Under the pieces are notes generated by a model. The model was not told the DNA's origin, did not search any database, and saw only the letters and a program-made list of their open reading frames with translations. 10,277 nucleotides of DNA from Pseudomonadota bacterium (GTDB lineage Bacteria; Pseudomonadota; Gammaproteobacteria; Burkholderiales; Burkholderiaceae_B). Each line of letters opens with the position of its first letter. Position 1 is the first letter of the stretch. The DNA is taken from assembly GCA_023387815.1 (NCBI GenBank), contig JAEWHK010000062.1:1-10277 (forward strand), given 5' to 3'. Shown piece after piece: positions 1 to 6,711 of this stretch. Both the position numbers and the translations under genes were made by a program.

Positions 1-104
1 CTCGCCGGCAAAAGTAGCAAGCTACTTTCCCGCTGCCGTTCGACTTGCATGTGTAAGGCATCCCGCTAGCGTTCAATCTGAGCCAGGATCAAACTCTTCA
101 GTTC
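1..104 (-). rRNA. rrs: 16S ribosomal RNA, 5' end (partial)
   Basis: The reverse complement contains the universally conserved 16S 5' segment GAGTTTGATCCTGGCTCAG, followed by the betaproteobacterial-type continuation and the start of the first variable stem near the left edge. The 5' end at 104 was placed by aligning the bases before GAGTTTGATC with the E. coli mature start (11 bases, GAACTGAAGAG here against AAATTGAAGAG). Only about the first 104 nt are present; the rest lies beyond the left edge. The sequence suits Burkholderiales/Alcaligenaceae, but that placement is from memory and not a search. Confidence 0.97.
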
Positions 105-120
105 AATCTCTGTTTAATTG

Positions 121-162
121 CCATTTATCGGACCAACAGTTTCCCGTTGATTAGGTAAATGG
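121..162 (-). other. Leader hairpin next to the 16S 5' end
   Basis: Arms CCATTTA (121-127) and TAAATGG (156-162) pair perfectly. A second 6-bp helix (132-137 with 146-151, one U-G pair in the RNA) sits inside a 4x4 internal loop, with an 8-nt apical loop. It lies about 17 nt upstream of mature 16S, where leader helices guide folding and processing. The processing role is inferred; the partner strand after the 16S 3' end is outside the window. Confidence 0.55.
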
Positions 163-331
163 TCGCTGCTTCACTCAAAGAAATAACGTTCATGATTACA
201 TAAACCTTACTTCTTCATTTCAAGTGAGCGCTTAAAAAATATATGATTAGCATCACAACCTGGCCAGGTATCCCTGATCAAGTCATGTTGCGCAGTCGCA
301 ATTCCAAGCGCCCACACTTATCGGCTGTTAG

Positions 332-344
332 TTGTTAAAGAACA
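332..344 (-). promoter_or_regulatory. boxA rRNA antitermination element
   Basis: The minus strand reads TGTTCTTTAACAA, against the E. coli rRNA boxA TGCTCTTTAACAA (one difference). It is the NusB/NusE loading site in rRNA leaders. A GC-rich hairpin (354-371) lies just before it in the transcript, matching the usual boxB-boxA order. Confidence 0.85.
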
Positions 345-353
345 TTTTTCTTT

Positions 354-390
354 CCCTGCCCATCGGCGGGGACGGCGACATTACGCTGTC
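354..390 (-). other. boxB-like hairpins upstream of boxA
   Basis: Two adjacent short stems. Positions 354-360 pair with 365-371 (GC-rich, 4-nt loop), and 371-377 pair with 384-390 (6-nt loop). Each is 7 bp with a single C-A mismatch in the RNA sense. Their place immediately before boxA in transcript order fits a boxB-type leader element. They share base 371, so they may be alternative folds. Confidence 0.4.
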
Positions 391-533
391 ACATTCGGCA
401 GTCATACTCTCTTCGAGAACACGACCTGCTGGTAAATCCTGGCTGCTAATTTCGTACTACTTAATTAGCAAGCTCTCTTACTTTCCAGCTTCTCGCTAAC
501 GTCACCGGTTTGTGTCATCAGCAAAGAAACGAG

Positions 534-562
534 ATTATGAAGCATTCAGTTTTTGTTGTCAA
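534..562 (-). promoter_or_regulatory. rRNA operon promoter (sigma-70 type)
   Basis: On the minus strand, -35 TTGACA (557-562) and -10 CATAAT (534-539) are separated by exactly 17 bp. The -35 is perfect and the -10 matches 5 of 6. An A-tract (AAAAAA, 565-570) just upstream could act as an UP element. Transcription is expected to start near 525-528, giving a leader of about 420 nt that includes boxA. This is the best promoter in the window, as expected for an rRNA operon. Confidence 0.85.
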
Positions 563-606
563 GGCTTTTTTGCAACACGCTGAAGATTTATTTCTCAGCC
601 TACTAC

Positions 607-631
607 CTAAAAACCCCCAGGCACTGCCTGG
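607..631 (-). terminator. Intrinsic terminator upstream of the rRNA promoter
   Basis: In the minus-strand sense, stem CCAGGC / GCCTGG (617-622 with 626-631, 3-nt loop) is followed by GGG and TTTTT (609-613 region). It would stop minus-strand transcription before it reaches the rRNA promoter, about 45 bp downstream. The stem is short but almost all G-C. Confidence 0.6.
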
Positions 632-748
632 CAACATCAACTGCGTAGCCCGCTATTATGAATCAGTCTTTAACAAAAAGCAAGCATTTATTTCACTAAA
701 TTCTCACTTCCCATCGTCGCCGATTACACCGCCCGGTTCTTTTAACAC

Positions 749-764
749 TGTGACTTTAATCACA
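749..764. promoter_or_regulatory. CRP-like palindrome TGTGA-N6-TCACA
   Basis: The sequence TGTGACTTTAATCACA is a perfect match to the TGTGA-N6-TCACA core recognised by CRP/Vfr-type cAMP receptor proteins. It is centred about 230 bp upstream of the expected rRNA start and about 160 bp downstream of the candidate small-RNA promoter, so neither placement is a classical activator position. A 10-base half-site match can occur by chance; binding is inferred. Confidence 0.35.
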
Positions 765-810
765 CAAAACCCGGTGGCTGCGCCTTTGGCTACCGCCTCT
801 TTTCCTACCC

Positions 811-918
811 AAAAACATTTCTAAAAATGCCCACAACGCCTTGATTTAGAAACAGAATTTGCCACTCTTGCGGTACCCTTCTGTTTGCTGTCCTGCGTTG
901 TGTGTGAAGCAGGAAAGA
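811..918 (-). ncRNA. Candidate small structured RNA
   Basis: Downstream of the extended -10 promoter at 924-953 the minus strand forms a two-part stem. CACAACGC pairs with GCGTTGTG (832-839 with 895-902), then comes an asymmetric internal loop (10 and 8 nt). AAACAGAA then pairs with TTCTGTTT (850-857 with 879-886), capped by a small hairpin that needs a G-U pair available only in the minus-strand RNA. A weak stem plus TTTTT (811-829) could end it at about 105-110 nt; otherwise the terminator at 607-631 would give about 310 nt. There is no credible ORF with a ribosome binding site. It matches no RNA family I can name, and expression is inferred. Confidence 0.35.
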
Positions 919-923
919 TCGAA

Positions 924-953
924 ACTATAGCAGGGCAAATCGCTCCTTGGCAA
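924..953 (-). promoter_or_regulatory. Extended -10 promoter
   Basis: On the minus strand, TTGCCA (948-953), an 18-bp spacer and TATAGT (924-929) form a sigma-70 promoter, and the TG at 931-932 makes an extended -10 (TGCTATAGT). The start would be near 917-920. No protein gene follows before the terminator at 607-631, so it most likely drives a non-coding transcript. Confidence 0.5.
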
Positions 954-965
954 GCCTCTTCACAG

Positions 966-1003
966 AAAAATTTTACCGACCTGACTTCCAGCCAGTTGGT
1001 AAA
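966..1003 (-). terminator. Terminator-like hairpin downstream of the hydrolase gene
   Basis: In the minus-strand sense, TTTACC (998-1003) pairs with GGTAAA (972-977), with a short CTG/CAG helix inside, followed by ATTTTTCTG. This is the first U-tract hairpin after the hydrolase stop at 1271, leaving a 3' UTR of about 270 nt. The outer stem has only two G-C pairs, so strength is uncertain. Confidence 0.4.
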
Positions 1004-1270
1004 TACCCTAAGCTCATGATTTGATTCAGATTCGCTTTTTTACGACAACGAAAAGAATTTTATGCACAATCACAACCAGGTGGGGTTTTTGCAACAAACT
1101 GGTCATGGAACGATGCTAGCTGCAATATAAAAGCACTTGATCAATAAACCCGGATACTCAGTGAGACGGGATCTCATTAGGGTAATAAACGAATGTCGCG
1201 TTTCCTAATATGGCTCCCTAATATCACTCCGTGAATTCGCTCTCTCAAACCGCACTTTCCTGCAGCGCCC

Positions 1271-2269
1271 TCACCTTTTGTTTACACCGAGAGCAGTCCG
1301 CACCGCAACACGGATGACTTCGGGAATAACGCCACCATGGCCAAGCCCGGGTAACAAAGTAAATTCGCTCTTGACGCCGTGGCCGCGCAGCCAGGTTTCG
1401 AGCTGACGCGCAGTCACTCGGCTTTTACGTTCCTTGATTCGGGCAAGTCGGTCGGGTGCAATCTTCGGGTCAGCATGTGGGTTTTCCTCATATTCTCCCT
1501 GAAGAATGCTGACCGCCTGGACCTGAGTGTGGGTGGGTAAAAGCGCACGCGTAAAGGTAGCCTGTTCACTCTGCGCACTACCCTGCTGACTTTCCACCAG
1601 GGCAGCGTTTCCCCACCACAGCGAAGGGCTTCCTATAATGTAATGCGTGAACGATTCGGGATGATTCAGAAATACATATAAAGCAAACAGGCCGCCGAAA
1701 GAATGGCCAGACAGAATCTGCCGCTGCGAATCAACGTGATAATGCTTCTGAATATACGGTTTGACCGAGTCATTCAGAAAGTCATAGAAATTGCCGGCAC
1801 CGCCGCCTTTGGCGAAAGCTTCCCCTGGAGCAGCGAATGTATAGTCGCGCGTACGCGCTTGTATGGGATAGGCCTGATCTTCCGGATAGCCCAGGCCGAC
1901 AACAAGAGGAAGTTCAGCCGTCTGGCTTCGCTCCCCTTCTGATTGTTCCCATTGTGTCAGAACCTCATTAACGGCCAGAGGAAACTGTGCATTGCCATCA
2001 AGGACATACAGCACGGGTTGTCTGGATGTGCTATTGGCAGGCAGGCGTGGCGTGGCGATAAAGATGCGATATTGATGCTGGTTCCATTGCATGTCCTGAT
2101 GTTCGATGGCATATAGATCCATCGCCCGGGGTGCAATTTTCGGAATTGTCTGGACGGGCTGCGACCATGCAGCGGGCATGGTGCACAGCAAAGCCGTCAG
2201 ATATTTGAGAATTCGTGAACCTGGCCAACGCCATCCGCTACGATTTATTGAAGACAAGGTCAGATTCAC
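1271..2269 (-). CDS. Secreted alpha/beta-hydrolase, IroE/BfeB-like siderophore esterase
   Basis: A 332-aa member of the esterase D / Fes-like alpha/beta-hydrolase family. A signal peptide is visible (positive stretch to Lys22, hydrophobic core about 23-35, likely cleavage near AWS-QP at 36), so it acts in the periplasm. The nucleophile motif GHSFGG (188-193) has Ser190; His311 in GLGHGG is the likely catalytic histidine; DGN (91-93) and SPSLWW (214-219) are family hallmarks. The start is GTG, chosen because AGGGAG lies 6-7 nt upstream and no in-frame ATG precedes the signal peptide. It begins 13 nt after the stop of the receptor gene, so the two are very probably co-transcribed. By analogy with IroE, PfeE and BfeB it would cleave ester bonds of a catecholate siderophore such as enterobactin or its breakdown products. 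The substrate is inferred from neighbours. Confidence 0.85.
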   Translation of the reverse strand: MNLTLSSINRSGWRWPGSRILKYLTALLCTMPAAWSQPVQTIPKIAPRAMDLYAIEHQDMQWNQHQYRIFIATPRLPANSTSRQPVLYVLDGNAQFPLAVNEVLTQWEQSEGERSQTAELPLVVGLGYPEDQAYPIQARTRDYTFAAPGEAFAKGGGAGNFYDFLNDSVKPYIQKHYHVDSQRQILSGHSFGGLFALYVFLNHPESFTHYIIGSPSLWWGNAALVESQQGSAQSEQATFTRALLPTHTQVQAVSILQGEYEENPHADPKIAPDRLARIKERKSRVTARQLETWLRGHGVKSEFTLLPGLGHGGVIPEVIRVAVRTALGVNKR

Positions 2270-2282
2270 GTTTTACTCCCTG

Positions 2283-4316
2283 TTAATAGGTCATGTTCAA
2301 ATTCAGCCAGTAACGGCGGCCATCTTCGACCCCCCAATTGCCGGCACTATCAATAGCGGCCATGCGCTGATTTCCAATATTCAGCACGGCAAAGCCCAGA
2401 CGCAGATTCTTGTTGATCTGGAAGTTGCCGCCAAGGTCTCCAGTGGTAAATCCAGAACGGTATCGAGTCCCTCCTTTGCCACCAAAGCCATTACGCTGGT
2501 TTGCCCAGACCTGTTTGCCGATGTAGCGGGCTTTGGCATAGAGATCAAGGTTGTCATTGACCTGCCAGGAAAGTTTAGCACCGCCGCTGTGGCGTGGTGT
2601 CATCTCTAGCGGTAACCCTTTCAGTGATTCACCAGAGACATATTTTTCATCGTCGCTCACACGTTTGGATCGCAAATACGTATAGTACGGGTCCAGCTTC
2701 AGTCCCGTCGCCAGAGGAATGCCGCCGGTAAACTCGATACCCTTGATATTGGCCTTACCCACATTGGCGAAAACGTATTGATTCAGGCGACTGAGCGGGT
2801 CTTTACGTTCGGTGTTGTAACTGGTCAGCTTATTTTTGAAGTCGGTATTGAATAAGGTAACGGATCCGCTATAGCCTGAAGGATCACGATATTCGAATCC
2901 CAATTCCTCGCTAAGGCTGGTTTCCGGTTTCAGATCTGGCTTGCCGTAAATAATCCCTCTGCCACCCTCGGTTGCCGTGCCATACGTTGGCGAGAGTTCG
3001 CGCAGTCCTGGCGCGCGGAAACCTTTGGAGATACCGCCGCGAATGGTAAACCGCTCTTCAGGATGGAACACAAGATAGGCGCGCGGACTCCAGTGTGTAC
3101 CATAGAGCTTGTGATGATCCATCCGGGTTCCCAGCGTGAGCGCAAGATTGTTCCGGATGGCGATTTCGTCTTCGGCGAAAAACGCATATTGATCGACCGT
3201 AATCTTGTCAGCAACGGTTCGGTTCAGGCCGACAAGGCTATCGTCCTTAAGGCGAGCACGCTGATATTGTCCGCCCAGCGTCAGCTTATTATTGGAGAAT
3301 GGCACAACAAAGCGACCGTCAACTACGGTTTGCGTAATTTTCGGCGCCCGAGGATCATATTCGCCATTGCTTTTTATCTGACGTTGCGCGTCTTCCTGGT
3401 AAACGCTGAATTCGGAGGTCAAGACATTCCAGTCACCAGTATGCGTGATGACCCAATGGTTTCGACTGCCAATGATATCGTCCTGGGTATTGGGCTTTTT
3501 GGACATGCCGCGGACGGTATAGGCGTCAATGGATTTGCCGGGCGTGCTCCGATGGTTCTGAACGGAACGTCCGGCTTCAACGGTCAGTCTCTGATTATCA
3601 GCGGGTTGCCAGGCCAGTCTTGCCACGATGTTCTTGTCTTCTTCACGATTGTGCCCGGCAATGATGTTGTCTTCCTGACGGAAATTGCCGCCGCCATAAA
3701 TCTGCAGACCCAGCTTATTGTCAACCAGCGGGCCGGAAAGGAAAAAGCTGCCGTTGGCCGTATTGCCTGCCTTGCCGGTTTCCTGAAGAATCCCGCCCAG
3801 TGACAGACTGCCTGTCCATTCCGGCGTGAAATCCTTAGTTATCACATTCACGATACCGCCCATGGCGTCGGATCCATAGAGTGAGGACATAGGTCCCCGC
3901 ACCACTTCTATGCGTTCAATGGCCGCCAGCGGTGGCAGGAAGCCCGCCTCGAAACCGCCGCTGCCGTTAGGACGCGACTCACGCGTATTCTGACGACGTC
4001 CGTTGACCAACAGCAGGGTGTAGTCTCCGGAAAGTCCACGGATGGAAATATCGGATTTATTGGGATTGCTCCCGATAATACTGACACCGGGTATGTCGCG
4101 CATGACATCGGTCACATTGTTCACCGGCAAATGCGCCAGCTCTTCCTTATCCAGCACAGTGATACTGGCAGGTGCGTCAGTCAGACGAGTTGAAGATCCT
4201 GAGGCACTGACCACAATCTCTTCCAGTTTCGTTACCTTTTCTGCAGGTGCAGCACCAGCCATCAATGGAGTGACTGAACCTGCCAGAAGCAGGCTCATGA
4301 TCGCGTTGTATCGCAT
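2283..4316 (-). CDS. TonB-dependent ferric-siderophore receptor (copy 1)
   Basis: A 677-aa outer-membrane receptor. It has a short N-terminal signal peptide (about 1-23), a TonB-box-like EEIVVSA (32-38), a plug domain (about 45-160, with VNGRRQNTRESRPNG and GPMSSLYGSDAMGGIVNVITK-type motifs), then a beta-barrel ending in the aromatic outer-membrane signal (final residue Tyr). Overall it resembles catecholate receptors of the IrgA/CirA/FepA class, and the length is normal. I chose ATG at 4316 over an in-frame TTG at 4325: AAGGA lies 11 nt before the ATG but only 2 nt before the TTG. It is clearly paralogous to the next gene upstream (roughly three-quarters identical by eye, most alike in the plug). 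A Fur-box-like site at 4380-4398 suggests its own iron-repressed promoter. The hydrolase gene follows 13 nt after the stop. The ligand cannot be read from the sequence. Confidence 0.93.
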   Translation of the reverse strand: MRYNAIMSLLLAGSVTPLMAGAAPAEKVTKLEEIVVSASGSSTRLTDAPASITVLDKEELAHLPVNNVTDVMRDIPGVSIIGSNPNKSDISIRGLSGDYTLLLVNGRRQNTRESRPNGSGGFEAGFLPPLAAIERIEVVRGPMSSLYGSDAMGGIVNVITKDFTPEWTGSLSLGGILQETGKAGNTANGSFFLSGPLVDNKLGLQIYGGGNFRQEDNIIAGHNREEDKNIVARLAWQPADNQRLTVEAGRSVQNHRSTPGKSIDAYTVRGMSKKPNTQDDIIGSRNHWVITHTGDWNVLTSEFSVYQEDAQRQIKSNGEYDPRAPKITQTVVDGRFVVPFSNNKLTLGGQYQRARLKDDSLVGLNRTVADKITVDQYAFFAEDEIAIRNNLALTLGTRMDHHKLYGTHWSPRAYLVFHPEERFTIRGGISKGFRAPGLRELSPTYGTATEGGRGIIYGKPDLKPETSLSEELGFEYRDPSGYSGSVTLFNTDFKNKLTSYNTERKDPLSRLNQYVFANVGKANIKGIEFTGGIPLATGLKLDPYYTYLRSKRVSDDEKYVSGESLKGLPLEMTPRHSGGAKLSWQVNDNLDLYAKARYIGKQVWANQRNGFGGKGGTRYRSGFTTGDLGGNFQINKNLRLGFAVLNIGNQRMAAIDSAGNWGVEDGRRYWLNLNMTY

Positions 4317-4346
4317 GATTTGCAAAGTCCTTTACTACGGAAACCC

Positions 4347-4360
4347 GCCACTTTAGTGGC
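4347..4360 (-). other. Short 5' UTR hairpin
   Basis: GCCAC-TTTA-GTGGC is a perfect 5-bp stem about 30 nt upstream of the copy-1 receptor start, between the Fur-like site and the ribosome binding site. It has no U-tract, so it is not a terminator; it may just stabilise the mRNA leader. Confidence 0.3.
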
Positions 4361-4379
4361 ATGCCAATCATGCGAAATT

Positions 4380-4398
4380 GATAATGATTATTATTTGA
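4380..4398. promoter_or_regulatory. Fur-box-like operator for receptor copy 1
   Basis: GATAATGATTATTATTTGA matches the 19-bp Fur consensus GATAATGATAATCATTATC at 14 positions, including the first nine in a row. It lies 64-82 bp upstream of the receptor start, in an AT-rich stretch where a -10 such as CATTAT on the minus strand would overlap it. Iron-dependent repression by Fur is the expected control for this gene type. Confidence 0.65.
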
Positions 4399-4427
4399 TA
4401 TTAATTAACAGCCTGAATGCAAGGACT

Positions 4428-4468
4428 GTGGTAACCAGCACACAGAATCGTGTCGGGCCAGTTACCAC
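4428..4468. repeat. Long stem-loop between the receptor genes
   Basis: Perfect 8-bp arms GTGGTAAC (4428-4435) and GTTACCAC (4461-4468) enclose a smaller ACAC/GTGT stem (4440-4443 with 4450-4453). No T-tract follows on the minus strand and only TTCTT on the plus, so it is not a textbook intrinsic terminator. It may terminate weakly after receptor copy 2, protect an mRNA end, or be a protein site. Confidence 0.5.
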
Positions 4469-4473
4469 TTCTT

Positions 4474-4624
4474 AAGGCTGGCGTTTATGCCGTACCTGGA
4501 AGCCGGCGTTTATAGCCTGCCCGAACGCTGACGTTTGCACCGTTACTGGAAACGGGCGCTCATGCCTTGAATGGAAACGGGCATGCGCACCGCGCATTCA
4601 GGCTGTCAATCATATCCATTTTAG
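4474..4624. repeat. Degenerate ~25-bp tandem repeat array
   Basis: Six consecutive units, starting near 4474, 4500, 4524, 4550, 4575 and 4600 (24-26 bp each), fill the space between the copy-2 receptor stop and the stem-loop. Each starts with AA or AG and most continue as GCTGGCGTTTATGCC-like sequence. The copy-2 coding 3' end (from 4625, AAGCTGGCGTTCATAT) has the same pattern in register. Unit lengths differ from a multiple of three and there is a stop at 4621-4623, so the array is not translated with the receptor. Units near 4600 and 4575 are the most diverged. The pattern was found by eye. Confidence 0.6.
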
Positions 4625-6660
4625 AAGCTGGCGTTCATATTCAGATAATAACGTCGGCCATCTTCGACTGCCCAGTTGCCATCGGACTCAATACCATACA
4701 TGCGCTGGTTGCCGATATTGAGAACGGCAAAGCCCACAGACAGATTTTTGTTGACCTGATAATTTCCACCAAAGTCGCCAGTGGTGAATCCTTTCCGATA
4801 CCGGGTACCACCCTGACCGCCAAAACCGTTACGCTGGTTGGCCCATGCCTGCTTGCCAATATAGGAAACCCGGGTATACAGATCAAGCTTGTCATTGACC
4901 TGCCAGCTGAGCTTGGCGTTGGCACTATGACGTGGCGTCATTTCCAGGGGCTGACCTTTCAGTGATTCGCCTGAGGTGTAGGATTCGTCGTCGCTCTTGC
5001 GTTTGGAATCCAGATAGGTGTAGTTCAGATCCAGCTTCCACCCTCTTGCCAATGGGATGCCGCCTGCCAGTTCGATACCCTTGATATTGGCCTCGCCCAC
5101 GTTGGCGTACACATACTCATTCAGACCGCTGATGGGATCTTTGCCGCCAACTGAATAGCTGGTCAGTTTGTTGCGAAAGTCGGTATTGAACAGTGTGAGA
5201 GAAGCGGAGTAGCCGTCAGGGTCGCGATATTCAAAGCCGATCTCCTGACTGGTGCTGGTTTCAGGCTTCAGATCGGGGTTCCCGTAAATGATGCCTCGAC
5301 CACCCTCGGTCGCCGTACCATAACTGGGTGACAGCTCCCGCATACCAGGCGTACGGAATCCTTTGGACACGCCGCCACGTACGGTAAAGAGGTCGGTGGG
5401 ATGATACACCAGATACGCACGCGGGCTCCAGTGCACACCGTAGAGCTCGTGATCGTCCATGCGCGCGCCCAGCGTAAGCGCAAGATTATGACGAAGCGCG
5501 ATCTCATCTTCAACAAACAGGGCGTACTGATCGATCTTGAGTTTTTCGACGGTACTGCGATTCAGACCGGTGGTGCTGTCGTCATCCAGGCGCCCCCACT
5601 GATACTGCCCGCCGATCGTCAGTTTGTGAATAGAGAATGGAATGACAAATCGACCATCCAGAATCGTTGTAGTGATTTCAGGAACGCGGCTGTTGTAGAC
5701 GCCATCGGTCTGCACTTCGCGTTTGGCATTTTCCTGATACAGGTTGATTTCAGATGTCATGAAATCCCAGTCACCGGAATGCGTAAGCGCCCAGTGATTG
5801 CGGGTTCCGGTCGTATCATCCTGTGTGTTGGCAGAAATGGAGGTGCCACGCGCGGTGAAGGCGTCAATGGATTTACCAGGTGTACTGCGTTTTTTCTGGA
5901 CAGAGCGACCTGCTTCAAGAATCAGTTTCTGATTGTCGGTTGGCCGCCAGGCCAGACGCGTGACGATATTCTTGTTTTCTTCGCGGTTGTATCCACCAAT
6001 GATTTTATCTTCCTGGCGCAGGTTGCCCCCACCGTAGATCTGAATACCCAGTTTGTCATCCACCAGCGGGCCGGACAGGAAAAAGCCGCCGTTGGTGGTG
6101 TTTCCGGCATCGCTGTTTTCCTGAAGGATTCCACCCAGGGACAGACTGCCGGTCCACTCAGGCGTAAAGTCTTTGGTAATCACGTTTACCATACCGCCCA
6201 TGGCCTCTGAGCCATACAGGGAAGACATCGGACCGCGGATAACTTCGATGCGTTCAATGGCAGCCAGCGGAGGCATGAAACCGGCCTCAAAACCGCCGTT
6301 ACCATTGGGTCGTGAATCGCGCGTATTCTGACGGCGACCGTTGACCATCAGCAGCGTGTAATCGCCACCGAGGCCACGGATGGAAATATCTGATTTGCTG
6401 GGATTGCTGCCAATGACGCTGACGCCGGGAATATCACGAACGGCATCGGTCAGATTGGTGACAGGACGATGAGCCAGTTCTTCCGCATCAATCACGGTAA
6501 TACTGGCAGGTGCGTCGCTCAGATTTTGCGACGATCCCGAGGCGCTGACAACAATGGGTTCGAGGGTTGCAGTACTATCACCCTGCGCTGCGGCGGCAGC
6601 ATGCGGCGCGCTCGCGGCTGCCAGAAGCAGACTCATTATTACGTTGTATCGCATCAACAT
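4621..6660 (-). CDS. TonB-dependent ferric-siderophore receptor (copy 2)
   Basis: A 679-aa outer-membrane receptor paralogous to the gene downstream. It has an N-terminal signal peptide (hydrophobic 8-25, Ala-rich cleavage region), a TonB-box-like EPIVVSA (34-40), a plug at about 48-163 and a beta-barrel ending in phenylalanine. The ATG at 6660 has GAGGA 5 nt upstream. A second in-frame ATG at 6654 corresponds to the start of the paralogue and has GAGGA 11 nt upstream, so either may be used. Differences from copy 1 are scattered through the barrel and are dense in stretches likely to be extracellular loops, such as 295-330, hinting at different ligands. A Fur-like site (6723-6741) overlaps its promoter. 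A TonB-ExbB-ExbD system and inner-membrane transporter are needed for function but are not in the window. Confidence 0.93.
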   Translation of the reverse strand: MLMRYNVIMSLLLAAASAPHAAAAAQGDSTATLEPIVVSASGSSQNLSDAPASITVIDAEELAHRPVTNLTDAVRDIPGVSVIGSNPSKSDISIRGLGGDYTLLMVNGRRQNTRDSRPNGNGGFEAGFMPPLAAIERIEVIRGPMSSLYGSEAMGGMVNVITKDFTPEWTGSLSLGGILQENSDAGNTTNGGFFLSGPLVDDKLGIQIYGGGNLRQEDKIIGGYNREENKNIVTRLAWRPTDNQKLILEAGRSVQKKRSTPGKSIDAFTARGTSISANTQDDTTGTRNHWALTHSGDWDFMTSEINLYQENAKREVQTDGVYNSRVPEITTTILDGRFVIPFSIHKLTIGGQYQWGRLDDDSTTGLNRSTVEKLKIDQYALFVEDEIALRHNLALTLGARMDDHELYGVHWSPRAYLVYHPTDLFTVRGGVSKGFRTPGMRELSPSYGTATEGGRGIIYGNPDLKPETSTSQEIGFEYRDPDGYSASLTLFNTDFRNKLTSYSVGGKDPISGLNEYVYANVGEANIKGIELAGGIPLARGWKLDLNYTYLDSKRKSDDESYTSGESLKGQPLEMTPRHSANAKLSWQVNDKLDLYTRVSYIGKQAWANQRNGFGGQGGTRYRKGFTTGDFGGNYQVNKNLSVGFAVLNIGNQRMYGIESDGNWAVEDGRRYYLNMNASF

Positions 6661-6711
6661 CAGTATCCTCAGGACTAATCATAAAAGTAGGCCGTACTGT
6701 AACCGATGGAA

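Larger units (their letters stand above)
105..527 (-). other. 16S rRNA operon leader (pre-rRNA 5' region)
   Basis: This is the transcribed stretch between the inferred start near 525-528 and the mature 16S 5' end. It has no coding potential. It carries a boxA element at 332-344, GC-rich hairpins just before it in the transcript (354-371 and 371-390, one mismatch each in the RNA sense), a 12-bp perfect palindrome at 258-269, and a composite hairpin at 121-162 close to the mature end. This is the usual layout of a bacterial rRNA leader that loads the antitermination complex and is later removed by RNases. It is longer than the E. coli P1 leader. Confidence 0.8.
632..1270. other. Gene-poor spacer between rRNA promoter and siderophore locus
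   Basis: About 640 bp with no convincing protein gene on either strand; the one ORF reaching into it (510-824, plus) overlaps the rRNA promoter and looks accidental. On the minus strand it holds a promoter (924-953), a two-part stem (832-902), a weak terminator-like element (811-829) and a stronger one (966-1003). A TGTGA-N6-TCACA palindrome lies at 749-764. A nested inverted repeat (ATTAGGG 1176-1182 with CCCTAAT 1216-1222, enclosing AAACG 1187-1191 with CGTTT 1199-1203) lies in the presumed 3' UTR of the hydrolase gene. Confidence 0.6.

Noticed and set aside
510..824. 104-codon plus-strand ORF
   Set aside because: It overlaps the rRNA promoter and terminator, has no ribosome binding site, and its translation does not resemble a known protein; it is best explained as chance in a non-coding spacer.
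1083..1096. GTTGCAAA motif resembling the ends of IS6-family elements
   Set aside because: It lacks the rest of the terminal repeat, a partner end and any transposase remnant; a similar GTTGCAAAA also occurs at the rRNA promoter, so it is likely chance or A-tract sequence.
1204..1224. Direct repeat CCTAATAT at 13-bp spacing
   Set aside because: Only two short AT-rich copies; better explained as part of the nested inverted repeat or chance.
3063..3803. 246-codon antisense ORF in receptor copy 1
   Set aside because: It is a shadow of receptor codon usage. A similar antisense ORF occurs in copy 2 only because the two genes are paralogous.
4317..4325. TTG start giving a longer receptor copy 1
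   Set aside because: The Shine-Dalgarno AAGGA would be only 2 nt away; the ATG at 4316 aligns with MRYN in the paralogue and has workable spacing.
5401..6210. 269-codon antisense ORF in receptor copy 2
   Set aside because: Same reason; the sense frame encodes a full-length TonB receptor with clear motifs throughout.
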